Source of the DNA: Alviniconcha marisindica
Lineage: Eukaryota > Mollusca > Gastropoda > Provannidae
DNA: 64,000 bases
Assembly: GCA_018857735.1 (NCBI GenBank)
Contig: JABMCL010002580.1
Location: 565,001-629,000, forward strand
Reading direction: 5' to 3'
Positions 36,201 to 50,600 of the stretch are shown here, piece by piece. A program made the position numbers and the translations under genes. Position 1 is the first letter of the stretch. Each line of letters starts with the position of its first letter. The notes under the pieces are model-generated. The model worked only from the letters and a program-made list of their open reading frames with translations. It was not told where the DNA came from and did not search any database.

Positions 36201-39200
36201 GTGATGTGTAGGTATTTTAGATGAAGACGAAAAAGGATTATCGTACATTTGCAAGAGTGTAACACTAACACGGAGAAAAGTAATAAATGGGAATGAAAAT
36301 GATTTTTGATGTGATACGTTCACCTGTAAGTGATAACACGAATGATCAGTTTGGATTATTATAGCATCTGACTGGAATGTTATGTACAACTGCATTCAAG
36401 CTTATATTGCTTTCTGTGTTCACAATTACTGTATTAGTTCCTTTGGTGTTTATTAGCACCATCATATTTTTAAAGCATGATCTAATTGAGGCTGCTTCTT
36501 CTGTTGGTGTATAAAGCTGTTGTGCATTGTTGGTATTGCATTGAAGAACTCAGTAGCTTACAACTACATGCTTGCTTCTTTGCTTTTTGTGGGTGCTTTG
36601 AACAGAAAACTCAAGCGGTAAGAACCAGCAGTGTTCCTAGCTAGATCTACAGTGACCCGTTTGGTTGCCATGGATCTAAATTTTGTTTCTGTGACTGATA
36701 CTAATAATATAATTTTTTCTTCAGCACTTCTTCTGAGATTTGCAATAATGATTGAAGCCATAATTTGTAGATTACACATAGAATTTTGTGTTTGTAACTA
36801 ACGTGAATTTGGTTTTGTGGTTTTGATTGGTTTGATTGTTAGTTGTGTTTCATTTTGTAGATTTCTGCAACTTTGTAGACGCATTGCTACCATTAACTGA
36901 AGTATGTGCCTGCCCTTACTTAACTTGAATTTTGGCACAGTCTCTTCTCCATCTGCTACCTTTTAGTTTTGCCTTCCTTTCCCGAGCAGAAAAGTCATTT
37001 CTGATTCATTTTCTGGTTTGTTCAACATTTTTGTGAGTGTACAAACACATTGAAGTAGAATGTAAATGCTTTGTTGAAAAGGGAGAAAATATGCCTCCCC
37101 CAGCTTGCATGGAAAATGTTTATGATGCTACTTTGCAGAGATTTGTAGATGGCAAACATTTGCTGCAGCATTCTGTGTGCTAGGTACAGTTGTGTTTTGT
37201 AGAGTGATTCTTACAAAGGTGTTGACAGTTGTGAGGACATCTCTTTTGATTGTTTTTGAGTCTTTTGTGTGCTGTGCTTTGCTGTGATGTTTGATTTTGA
37301 TTTTTAAAAGTACACAATACAGGTGAACCTCAAAACAAGAAATCATGCATGTATTTGATTTTTTTCCAGAACCTGATTCAATTGTTTGTTTGTTTTTATT
37401 GTATTATCCTTTGTGTCAAAATCTATTGACTACAAATCCTATAATAGGTTCTGTGTTTTTATTGTAAATGGTTCTTTGCCCACAGAGAATTATCCTGCCG
37501 AAAAGACTGGTCTGTTTAGAGTTTCAAGCCTCAGTCTGTTTAGAGTTTATGCCTCAGTCTGTTTCATGCCTCAGTCTGTTTAGAGTTTTATGCCTGAGTC
37601 AGTTTAGAGTTTCACGCCTCACTCAATGTAGAGTTTCATGCCTCAGTCAGTTTAGAGTTTCACACCTCAGTCTGTTTAGAGTTTCATGCCTCAGTCAGTT
37701 TAGAGTTTCAGTCAGTTTAGAGTTTTGTGCCTCAGTCTGTTTTAGAGTTTCAGTCAGTTTAGAGTTTTGTGCCTCAGTCTGTTTAGAGTTTCAGTCAGTT
37801 TAGAGTTTTGTGCCTCAGTCTGTTTAGAGTTTCAGTCAATTTAGAGTTTTGTGCCTCAGTCTGTTTAGAGTTTCAGTCAGTCTTTGAGTTTTGTGCCTCA
37901 GTCTGTTTTAGAGTTTCAGTCAATTTAGAGTTTTGTGCCTCAGTCTGTTTTAGAGTTTCAGTCAGTCTAGAGTTTTGTGCCTCAGTCTGTTTAGAGTTTC
38001 ATGCCTCAGTCATCATCCGGTTACCTGCCTTTACCTTAGGATGCCGCAGCAGTATCAGCGCCTTAGCTTAGTTTGCTGTGTACTGAATGGACACCATATG
38101 TTCACACACTGCAGTATGGGGCAAAGGTATCAACATTAACGTTTCAAGTGTGGTTATGCTCTGCTCAAAAGTATTGTTGTAAGGGAAGTTCATCAGTGGT
38201 ACCTCTCGCTTCTCCTAGCCAAATGGCCCCTCCCACTTAGACAAGTGAAGTGAGCAGCACAACAAAGTAAACAAGATGATATGTGTTTGAACTGGCCCTT
38301 CAGACTTCACAGAGCCAAGGTGCTCGATCATTGTTTTCAAAAACAGCAGGTGCACGTGCTTTGTTTACATTACAGTGATGGTTGAACAGGCTGTGGGCTT
38401 GTCTATGGAGGGGTGTTCGTACGCAGACGCTGAATGGCTGAAGCTTGTCTGTCGTTCAGAGGGTGGCTCGTGAGAGGTCAGTTTGTTGGAAGGTCCAGAT
38501 GAATTAAGCCTATGCGTCGGCAGCAAATTTTAATCAGCAAACGTTTTCTTGGATTGAGGTTCACCTGTATTAACGCGTGGAGATAGTCCCCCCGTTTTAT
38601 TCTACCCACCCGCAAGGATGTGAGCAGAGGACCCCAGCACGGTGCATTGTTCCCACGGTGCACTGCATGCCTGCCTGCCTGCACTGACACCACTCACTGC
38701 AGCACTATTAACCATGCACTTACCCACCTGTAAGCAGGCCCAAGTGGCCCCTAACAACACTGATCTGTGCAAAACTGTGTCAACTTCTCAGGTGTCCAAA
38801 CTCACCAACAGTCTTCAGCGCCTTCAGTTATCCTCCAAAGACACGCGTGACTTGCTCACCTGTGAGGTAGGTTTTGTGTCCAGGTGAACAGTAAATCATA
38901 TTGCAAATGTGTCTGTGTGGAAATGAAACAGGGAGTAACTTGTGTCCTCTGAGAGACTCAGAGAGAGAGAGAGAGAGGGACAGGAAAAAGAAAGGAAGAA
39001 ATAAGCAAAGAGGTTGCATTGGTTTGATAGACACTGACTGCTTTAATGGTATTTAATGTATGTGTATCAAGAGTCTGAAATCAGTAATAGTTCACGTTAC
39101 AATGGTGGAAGTTCAAAGCACATCCTGGCATTTTGCTTAAGAGCAGTAGGCTTGTATTTTGAGGCACTGTAAGCATAATTTATAATAAAGGATATTTTAG

Positions 39201-41837
39201 GAAAGTCTATGAAAATATTTTAGTAAACTGTCAAGTCACAGTAGCTGAATGTTTTGCATCAAACACTGGGTATAGATGTCTGTGAAAAAAGAGAAGGTGG
39301 AGCTTAATGTAAGGAAGAGTGCAGGTAGGTACTAAGATGCTGTGTGACTGTGTTCTTTTCATTCATTTCTTTCTATCACTATGAGCGCAGCAAAGCAGGT
39401 TTGAAACTAGTAGGCAGTGTGTTTCTGCAGTGGGCCATGTTTAAAAATGGGAAACAAATAGATGTAAGAAAGGGGAGTAAGAATGGCTGAAAATGAATTT
39501 TCACAGACTTGTTTGCTCTTACTGCTGCAAATTTGTTACATGCACACACATGTGCACGCATGCATTCATGCATGCATACATGTATGTGCAAACACACACA
39601 CACACACAACATACACACCATTCTTTGGTTCATGTAATGAAACTGAATAATTGTGAAGCTTCAGGGGTGAATATTGTATAGATAAGGCCCCAGTCATACA
39701 ATCTGTGCTTATCTGTTGTGGTATGATTCGTTTCTGTTAAAATAATTGCAAGCCACAAATCTGTGCAAGATCTGCTATACCTTGGTAGTACCTGTGGCAT
39801 TTGGGTGCAATAAAAACAGAACATAATGGAGGAATTAGTGTATGTTTCGGAATTGATTAGAATAGCAGGTTTGCATAATTATACATATATATATATATAT
39901 CTGACCTGATTTTGTTCTTACCTCAGAGTGTTTTCCACTATCTGTTCCGGGTGTTTTTTTTGTTGCTAGAGTGAATAATAATGGTTTAAACATGAATGAG
40001 GCATACATTAAACTGAATTACTTACATGATTGTGTATGCTTAAACTGGATTAATGCGTTTCAAGTGGCCACATTTCTGATTTACTGCTCTAAATGTGTAC
40101 GTTAACTGTGATCATTTTCTGATTATATTTTAACACTAAATTGTGACATGTCATGACTTAAGTGATTACTTCAGCAGGGCAGGTGCTATCTGCTGTATTG
40201 TAGCTGTGAAAGTAATGGGGAAGTGAATTAAGTAACAGCAGTCACCTAGCATTACAGTAGCAAAGAGTGTTCATTTTTGTAGCACATTATGTCATCGGCG
40301 ATCTTTCAAGACATAACATGCAGCAATGCACTGGAGCACTTCTTTTGTGTCATGCTTTGTTGTTTGGGTTGGCCTCATTCAGTTTGTGTTCTCAGCTTAA
40401 AAAAAGAAGAGAAAAGAGCACAAACCTGAAGTTTCCACGGTGTTGGGTGAGTTGGTAGTGTGTGCAGGTGTTTCCCCACACCTGCAAATACTGCTGTACA
40501 TCCAAATGCAGTGTTACCTGCCCCCCCCCCCCCCACCCCTCCCTCCCCCACCCGACATCTGCATCCCTCAACTGCAGGAATTTCAGTAATGGAGCCTGTT
40601 GTATAATGAAGATGAAGATTAGAACAGCCAAAAGTAATCTGGACGCTCAACAGGACAAACATTTTACTTAAGCCACTGCACTCTAGCTGGAGACAACAAG
40701 ATGCCCGTAATGACATCGTCAGTAGCCTCAGATCGGGGGCCCTGACGGTGTAAAAGAGCTGCATGTTGCTGGGGGAAGGGGCGAGTGCAGACAAACATGC
40801 TGTCAGCTCTGACAAGGGAACAAACAATTTTGGTGGCAGTGTTGGCTATGAAGATGACAGTTTTAGCTTTGAAGATGACAGTTTTTGCTATGAAGGTGGC
40901 AGAATGTACAGATGAGTAACCTCTGGTATGAAGGTGGCAAATGTACAGATGATTAGATTGCCCTTTGGTGTGAAGGTGGCAGAATGTACAAATCATTAGA
41001 TTACCCTTTGGTATGAAGGTGGTAGAATGTATGGTTGATTAGATTACCTTTTGATGTGAGGGTGGCAGAATTTACAGTTGATTAGATTTGTGAAGGTGGC
41101 AGAATGTACAGTTGATTAGATTACCGTATGATTTGAAGGTGGCGTAATATATGGATGATTAGACTACCCTTTTGGTATGAAGCTGGCTGAACATACAGCG
41201 GTTTAGATTACCCTTTGGCATGAAGGTAGCAGAATGTATGAATTATTAGATTACCCTTTGGTATGAAGGTGGTGGGTATGAAGGTGGTGGAACATACTAA
41301 TAATTAAGATTACCCTTTGGTATGAAGGTGGTGGAACATACTAATAAGTATGATTAAGGTTACCCTTTGGTATAAAGGTGGTGGAACATGTGGATGATTA
41401 AGATTACTCTTTGGTATGAAGGCAGCAGACTATACTGATGAATAAGATAGCCCTTTGTTATGAATGTGGTGGAACATATGAATGATTAAGATTACCCTTT
41501 GGTGTGAATGTGGTGAAACATATGATGATTAAGATGACACTCTGGTATGAATGTGGGGGTACATATGATTAAGATTGCCCTTTGGTATGAATGTAGTGGA
41601 ACATACGGATGATGACATTAGCCTGCGTGTGGATGATTCAATTACCCTTTGGTATGAAGGTGGCGGAACGTACCGATGCACTGGTGCGACTTCGTAATGA
41701 GGCACGTGATGCTGAGGAGAAGCTGCGTGAAGCTGTGGAGAGTTCACAGCACCAGACAGAGTTGATCAAACAGCTGCGCGATGAACTCAAGCAGGCCAAG
41801 GCAAAGGTTGGGACATGTAGAGACAAGAGAGTGCTGG

Positions 41838-41889
<52 letters not shown>

Positions 41890-41894
41890 ACTGT

Positions 41895-41964
<70 letters not shown>

Positions 41965-41967
41965 TGT

Positions 41968-42030
<63 letters not shown>

Positions 42031-45000
42031 TAAGATGCTGTTGTGTGTGTGTGTTTATAGTGTGTTTGTTGGCGGGTTTAGCATGCAAGTGTATTCATGT
42101 TTGCATCATATTTCTCTGGTACCCTTTTTGATATTTGAATGGGAATTTCTCCATGAGAAATTTAGCCATGCAGCCCAAAGAAAACCAGCCCCAAAAGAGT
42201 TGTGTTGCCTGGTTTAATTAGTTGAATGGGAATTTCTCCATGGGAGATTAGGGCCACCCAGCTCAAAGGAAACCAGCCCCAAAAGGGGTGTGCTGCCTGG
42301 TTTAATTAGTTTCTGGTGTTGGTGGAATTGCTATAGAGAATTTTGCAAGGACATTTTTCCCCTTTGCTGTGTTAAAAAGAAAAGAAAAGGTAATTTGTTT
42401 TTTGTATGTGTACCTACCTGTAGAATGCAGAACCATGTTTTGGGGGTCTCTGTCTCATGTTTTGGGGGTCTCTGTCTATGTGACAGGCTCTGCACTCACC
42501 CCAAGATCTCTCTGGAGTGAAATTCTGTGCAGACTTTACAAAAGTCCTGTGGAGGAGACTATAAACCGAGGTCCACCGCATGTACATGCATGCAAAAAGA
42601 TAACATATTTATGCACATTAATGATCCTGTAGTCCATATTGGAGTTTGGTGGATTACAGAAACGCTCAGATAATCCGGCTCTGCACCATCATCTCTCCAG
42701 GGTTACCCGGTAGTGTTGACTGGTTTTATCAATTTCACAGACGCAGGAGACTCAGCTGAAGCTGGATGAAGCAGAGAGGGAAAGACAGCAGCTGCAGAGT
42801 CGCTATACTGCTCAGGCTAGAGAGGTAATGTGCCTTTGGGTGTACATGCTATTTGTCTGTGGACTGAGTGATTGACTAAAAATGAAAGGAGGGATCTTGC
42901 ATTCATTCGTTCTTTTTGTTGGTGTCATGTGTTTGATTTATTTCTGGGTTTCTGCCTTTTTTGTTTGTTCTGGCCAGAGTATCTAGTTGCGAAAAACAAA
43001 AACAAAAAGTAAGCACTTGCAAATTTTAGTTAGCAAAGTAAGTGAAATTTTTGATGGAAGAAAACTGTGACATAAATGATTTTAATGCTTAAACAATAAA
43101 CATTGAACCGGACTGTAAATCACATGGAGGAGTAATGAATTCACTTGATTTCAAACTGTAGACATAGGAACACCCAGTTGTCTGATCCGATTGATTTAAA
43201 GTTTTCTCATGAATGCTGCAAGCTATAGGTCTGAACTTTGGCACACAGTGAATTCAGCGCTGGGTCTTTCAACTATAATACGTATACATACTCATCACAT
43301 CCTTAACCCCAAAATACTGTTCCATGTTTATGTTGGTTGCATAAAAATTGGTTTGAAGAAGACTGTCACAGCCTTTGATTTGTTTTTCTCAAAGCAGATG
43401 TCCTTTGATTTTATTTTTAGGTCATTACCCCATGAAATAGCTTACCTTTCTGAAAAGGGGCTGATCTGTGTTTTTAGATTGACCGCCTTCAGACGGACAT
43501 CCAAGAACGTGATCTCACCACCTCACAACAAGAGACCCTGTATCGCTCTGACCTTGCTGACCGCGAGGAGGAGATCTCGCGCCTCAAGGCCGACCTCAAT
43601 GTCCTGCATGAGAAGGTCGCTCAGAATGAAGGACAGGTAAGCTATTAGAAGGTTGCTTAGAATGAGGGTAAGTAAGTAACTTGGTGTTTATGCCCAACAG
43701 TGTGGTTATATCAGGGCATTTAGAATGAGTGATGGGAAAACTATGAGAAAGTTTCTTAGAATGAGGATTGGTAAACCATGAAAAAGTTGCTAGAATGAGG
43801 GTTGGGTAAACTGTGAAAAGGTTGCTTAGAATGAGGGATTGCTAGACTATGAGAAAGTTGCTCGGAATGAGGGATGGATAAACTGTGATAAGGTTGCTTA
43901 GAATGAAGGATTGGTAAACCATGAGAAAGTTGCTAGAATGAGGGATGTGTAAACTGTGAGAAAGGTGCTTAGAATGAGGAATGGATAAACAGTGAGAAGG
44001 TTGCTCAGAATGAGGGATTGGTAAACTATGAGAAAGTTGCTTAGAATGAGGGTTGAGTAAACTGTGAAAAGGTGCTTAGAATGAGGAATTGGTAAGCTAT
44101 GAGAAAGTTGCTTAGAATGAGGGGCGAATAAACTGAGAAGGCTGCTTAGAATGAGGGATGGGTAAGCTATCAGAAGGTTGCTTAGAAAGAGTGATGGGAA
44201 AACTGTGAGAAAGTTGCTTAGATTGAGGGATGGGTAAGCTATCAGAAGGTTGCTTAGAATGAGGGGTGGGTAAACTATGAGAAGGTTGCTTAGATTTAGA
44301 ATGAGGGTAAGTAAGTACAGTTCAGTACAGTTATATCAGGGCAATTAGAATGAGGGATGGGTAAACCATGAGAAGGTTGCTTAGAATTAAGAATGGGTAA
44401 ACTGAGAGAAGGTGCTTAGAGTGAGAGATGGGACAACTATGGGAAGGTTGCTGGAATGGGGGACGGTCAAGCCTTGCGACAGTTGTTCAGAATCAGGGAT
44501 GGGTCAGCTTAAGCCTAAAAATGATTGCTTAGAATGAGGCACAGGTAAACTGTGAGAAGGTGGCTTAGGATGAGGGACAGGTATGCACTGAGAAGGTCAC
44601 TTAGAATGAGGGATGGGTAAACTATGAGACTGCTCAGAGTTAGGGACAGGTAAACTATGACTGAGGGATTGGTAAACATGAGACTGGTCAGAATGAGGAA
44701 CAGGTAAACTATGAGAAGGCGGCCAAGAATGAGGGCTGTGTAAGTTTTGAGATGGTTTCTAAGACTGAGGGATAGGTAAACTGTGAGGATATGGCTTTGA
44801 ATGTGGCAAGCCTTCATGGGGTGGCTTAGAGTTGCGGACGGGTAAAACGTGAGAAGCCGGCTCAGAATAAGAGACAGGTATGCCATAAAGAAAGAATATT
44901 GGGATAAAAGAAGGGCATGTAATGTTGTTGTTTTTTTTTAAATGTTGTTCAGCTGGGACTGGTTATTCAAATTGAGGGAAGTGAGGACTGCTCAGAATGA

Positions 45001-47352
45001 GGCCTGACTGATGTTGAGACTGGCAGTGGTACAGTTCTTAAACTGGGAACTGGACATCGTGCTCCGTTTATGTAGGTCTGCCAGTCTATGATGACGGTTC
45101 CATCCTTGAGAAGGCCTAAGCAAGTGACAGGTCCAGTGATTATTAGCTTGGTTGTGCTTGTATCCAGGTAGTTATTATTAGCGGTGGGAAGTTTTCACCC
45201 ATTGTAATAATCTGAGCTCATTGCACTGCATTTTCTATTTTCTTATTTCTTCCATGTGAAGTAAAAAAGAAGAAGAACAACAAATAACCTTTACTTGCCT
45301 CATTTTATATTAATTTATTCCTTCCTTTGCACAGCTTTGCTCGCGAGAGGAAACCATCTCCAGACTACAGATGCAATTGCGTGACATTCAGGAGGAACTG
45401 GTGCGCAAGGACACGGAACTGCACAAGATGGAGGTGGACCTGGTCTCTGCTGACGAGGAGCGCAAACGATTAGATGACCAGGTCAGTTCTTCTCAGCCCC
45501 ATGACCATAACATATCGGGGTATGACCAGGTCAGTTCTTCTCAGCCCCATGACCATAACATATCAGGGTATGACCAGGTCAGTTCTTTGCCCCACGATCA
45601 TAATGTGTTGGGGTATGATGTATGACCAGATCAAAGCTTCTCTGCCCTGTGCTCTAAATGTATTGAGGTATGGCCAGGTCAGTTCTCGTATTCCTGTATT
45701 GTCTCCTTGTTTGTCGACTATTGTGTTGGGTCTGTACTTCTGCCCTTTGCAGTTGTCATAATGCCCATAATGTGTTGGGGTATGACCGGGTCAGTTCTTG
45801 TATTCCTGTCATGTTCTCCTGGTGTGCTGACCGTGGTGTGTGAGGTCTGTACTTCTGCCCTTTGCAGCTGTCGCGGCGGGAGATCAGCCTGCAGCAGCTG
45901 GAGCATGACCTGGCGCTGGCCCGTGAACAGTACAAGGATGCTGTGGAGGAGAACGGCCGGCTGGAGGCCAGAATACAGGCCTTCGCTATCAATGCCCAGT
46001 CCGAGCAGGAGTGTCTCAGCTCTGAGGTCAGTATCCTCATGGGTCATGTTGATTGTTAGAATGGCTGCTTGGAGGCCAGAATACAGGAGTAGGAGTGTCT
46101 CAGCTCCGAGGTCAGTATCCTCATGGGTCATGTTGATTGTTAGAATGGCTGCTTGGAGGTCCAGAATACAGGAGTAGGAGTGTCTCAGCTGGGAGGTCAG
46201 TAACCTTACAGGTCATGCTAATTGTAAAGGCGTTCGTAATGTACCGTGAAGTAGCTTGGTGAAGTAGCTCTTACAACTTCATCAAGACATTGCCAAGGCT
46301 TTTCTTCATCCAAGTACTTTGTAAGCCGTGTTGTGTAATGTCTTGACGATGTGCCCAAAGTTGACTGCTGATTGGCTAGTCGGTTTATGAACCATACGGA
46401 AGCTTTGCATCATTTGAAGATGTCTAATGCCAGTTTACCATTTGTCTGGCCAGGTGAAACATTGCATCATTTGCAGATGTCTGACGCTGGTTTACCTGTT
46501 TGTCTGGCCAGGTGAAAGCATTGCCTCATTTGCAGATGCCTAATCTGGTTTACCTGTTTGTCTGGCCAGGTGAAACATTGCCTCATTTACAGATGCCTAA
46601 CTCTGGTTTACCGTTTGTCTGGCCAGGTGAAGCGCCGTGAGGAAGCCATCAAGAGGCTGAAGCTGGAGCAAGTCAACCTGCAGGAAACCAACAGCAGATA
46701 CGAGGAAAAGGTTGGAGTTGGTTGTAGTCAGTTGTCCCCTCTGGTACCCTGAAACTTTCTGTCTTCTTGTAGCCGTTATGAATTACATGTTGCTCTGCAG
46801 GTGGAATAGGTGTGTGTATGTGTGTGTGTGTGTGTGCAGGATCCCCGTTAATGACAGTTTCATTAGCTTGTGATTGCGGCACTTTGTTCCTGGTAAAATG
46901 ACTTACCTGGTCAAGCTTCACGGTGAAATCATTCGTCAGTCATGCGTCATGCAGATTGCACTTTGCATTCAGTTGGCAGCTAAAACTGCGTATGTTTAGG
47001 GGAAATAAGATGGGAAATACTGGGTTCTAGTGGTCAACCCTCAAATTATTTTGTTTTGTTGATGGTTGCAGATCAGTGTGTCATTCTTCGTCATGTGCCT
47101 TTTACAGTTTTTATATGTCATTCCTCATCATGTACATTTTACAGTTTTTATGTGTCATTCCTCATCATGTGCCTTTTACAGTTTTTATGTGTCATTCGTC
47201 ATCGTGTGCCTTTTACAGTTTTTATGTGTCATTCCTCATCATGTACCATTTTACAGTTTTTATGTGTCATTCCTCATCATGTACCTTTTACAGTTTTTAT
47301 GTGTCATTCCTCATCATGTACCTTTTACAGTTTTACTCTTATTTCCCCCCCG

Positions 47353-47399
<47 letters not shown>

Positions 47400-47609
47400 T
47401 GAAAGTCAGAAAATAGTTTGGCTCTGATTTACAGTGTCCATTTTAAGCTTGAAATTGTTGGTTTGTTTCAGATTTCACAGCTACAGAGAGAGGGAGACCA
47501 ACTGAGAAGTCAACTGAGATCAGCTCAGAATGAGGTATTTCTTTCTTGTGGTGAAACCAGTATGCTGGTTTGGTAGAGTTTACAGAAGTGAGAGTTATTT
47601 TGTTGTGTG

Positions 47610-47691
<82 letters not shown>

Positions 47692-50600
47692 GTGTTGCAA
47701 GTGAGGTCTCAGAAAGATGGCCTGATCTTTGTAGTACTTGTGAAAATAGCTGTGCCCTTTTCAGGGATGCTGTCAAAGTCAGTAAGGCCATGATTTGGTT
47801 TAGTGCAACTACAGAACTTTTCATCTGAAGCTTTCTCCACAAGTTGGTCTCGCTGGATTAGTGTTGCGTGCAACATTCCTTGGTTGCTGTGATTTCAGAT
47901 TGAATCTAAGAAGGCAGCAGCAAAGAACTTGGAGAGCAGCGTGGAGGAAGCCAAGGGTCGCCTAGCAACCCAGTTGGAGGAGCAGTCACGGTTGGAGGAC
48001 AAGATTCGCGCCTTGAGCATCGATCTTGCCACTGAGCAGGCCCAGGTGGAAAAGCTTCATCATGATGTGAGTTTTTTAAATTTTATTTGTTTATCTATTT
48101 ATTGGCTTGATTTATTTTTGTGCTACAGCATGAGTTAGTTACCTTTTTGACAAGGCAGGTTTCAATACTTGTCATTTTGTAGATGGCAGTATGGTGATGC
48201 CAGTGGTTTTGACTGCTGAACATTGCAAGCCCACATGAAAAAAAGTTCACCACAGTGTATTACGTGAAGAAATTCATGTGCGTGTTTAAAAAAAACAAAA
48301 AACATCTATATTTGCCTATACCACAAAAGTGAATTTTGATGAGTGTTTATATTTATTCATTGCAATACTATAAAACACTGAGTATAGGGATTGGAATGTC
48401 TGGAATGTCACCACTGGCAAGTGATCTCAGTGCACACAAAAGTGTGTCAGCAGCTGCATGATGCTGATTGATAGACTGTCAGCGTATTTTAGGAAAGTAA
48501 ACGTATCGTTCATGAAGTGTGCCATTTATTAGGCTAGTATATGTACACAACCATGACAAGGAACTGTGTGTTCTGCTGCATATCATTGACAAAGAACTGT
48601 ACAGTGTGCTCATTGACATTGACGATGAAGTGTGTGTTCTGCTGCATGATGTTGACAAAGAACTGTATATTGTGCTGAATGACACTGACAAAGAATTGTG
48701 GTCTGCTGGATGACACTGACGAAGAACTGTGTGTTCGGCTGAATGAAACTGACAAAGACCTGTGTGTTCTGCTGAATGACACTGACAATTGTGTTCTACT
48801 AAATGACATTGACAAAGACCTGTGTGTTCTGCTGAATGACACTGACAATTGTGTTCCACTGAATGACACTGACAGAGACATGTGTGTTCTGCAGATTGAC
48901 ACTGACAGTGAACTGTGTGTTCTGCTAAGTGACCCCAACATAGAACTGTGTTCTTATGGATTACACTGACAAGGGGCTATGTGTTCTGCTGAATGGCATT
49001 GACATTGACAATGAACTGTGTGTTCTGCTAAGTGACCCCAACATAGAACTGTGTTCTTATGGATTACACTGACAAGGGGCTATGTGTTCTGCTGAATGGC
49101 ATTGACATTGACAATGAACTGTGGTGTTCTGCTGCATGATGTTGACGAAGAACTGTACAGTGTGCTAAGTGGCATTGACTAAGAAATATATGTTATGCTG
49201 CAAGACATTGACAATGAAATACATGTTTATCTACACGACTTTGATGGTGAAATGTCTGTTGTTGTGCTGTGTGACACTGACACTTACCTGTATGTGTGAC
49301 AGTGACACTTACCTGTATGTGTGTACGCAGATAGCTACCTGTATGTGTGACACTGACACTTACCTGTATGTGTGTACACAGATAGCTACTTGTACGTGTG
49401 TACACAGATAGCTACCTGTATGTGTGACTGTGATAGCTACTTGTATGTGCGGCACTGTCACTGACTGTATGTGTGACACTGATAGCTGCCTGTATATGTG
49501 ACACTATCACTTACCTGTATGTGTGTTCACAGATCAACAACAAGGATGAGCTGATCCACCAGCTGCGGGAAGATCTGGAGTGTCTGAATCGCCAGCAGAA
49601 AGAAACCACAGCCAAGGTAACAAGCAAAAAGATGACCAAAGTCTGCTACTGTACTACAGATACCACGTCAGACACCAAGTTGTCTCCAGAGAGTTACTGC
49701 TGGGGACTGAGATCCCAGTAGGTTGGGGAAGAGGGAGACTGTACCTAACGCTACATTGTCACCACAAGAATGATTGTACATTAAGATGGGCATCGATGAG
49801 AGCCATTTTAATGTTTCATTCATTGTGAGGAGCAAAGTCACTGGACAGTGTCCATAATCCACAACATTTAAAGGGAGAGGAGAGCCGAAGCGGAATCAAA
49901 ATAAGGTCCTTCTGATTACCAGCCTGACACCTTATCACTAGGCCAGGCCAGCTCACGCATTTATTTAAACTCTGTTCTAAGGCTAAGTGGTCATTTTTGA
50001 ATTTGCACATATCCGAGAGACATGTACAAAGCTATATGCGAGTACTTTTAAGGCAAATTTTGGTAACAGATCTGTGAAAATTATCCACCCTGCACCATAG
50101 ATGTTGCTGGTGAACCCCCCCCCCCCCACTCCCACCCCCACCCCACCCTCAGCCCCTTGACCCCTGCCTGTTTTTCCCCATAAAACTGACCGTTCTATAT
50201 TTTATGTCAGTGGAAGGGTTAATGACCTGTTGGTATCATTGCACCCTCATTCCTGCTCCGTTCCTGTGGCAGGTGTTGCTTCGTGATGACAACATCCAGA
50301 AGTTGAATGCCGACATGGGCAAACTGCGGGCCAAGCACCAGGAAAAGCTGCATGAGGTGAGTAGTGTTCACTCAGGCCTCATCCCTGATGTTGATTGTCA
50401 GCTGCAGCTCACACACTGCTTGGTTCCTTTATGCGCATTTACTGTTCAGTTGTAGGTGTGTGGTTTACGCTTTTAATCATGAAACTGGAAGGTGGGGTTG
50501 GGTGGGGGTGGTGGGGGGGTGGGTGGAAGGGGTACTGTAAACAGATGCTGTGCTTTTGGAAGTGAACAACCACTAACAGGACCAGTACATTTAGCTTGTT

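Noticed and set aside
37386..38071. Open frames with repeated FRVSVSLEFCASVCLE
   Set aside because: They arise from the 18-25-bp minisatellite; no splice sites place them in phase with exons 12 or 13.
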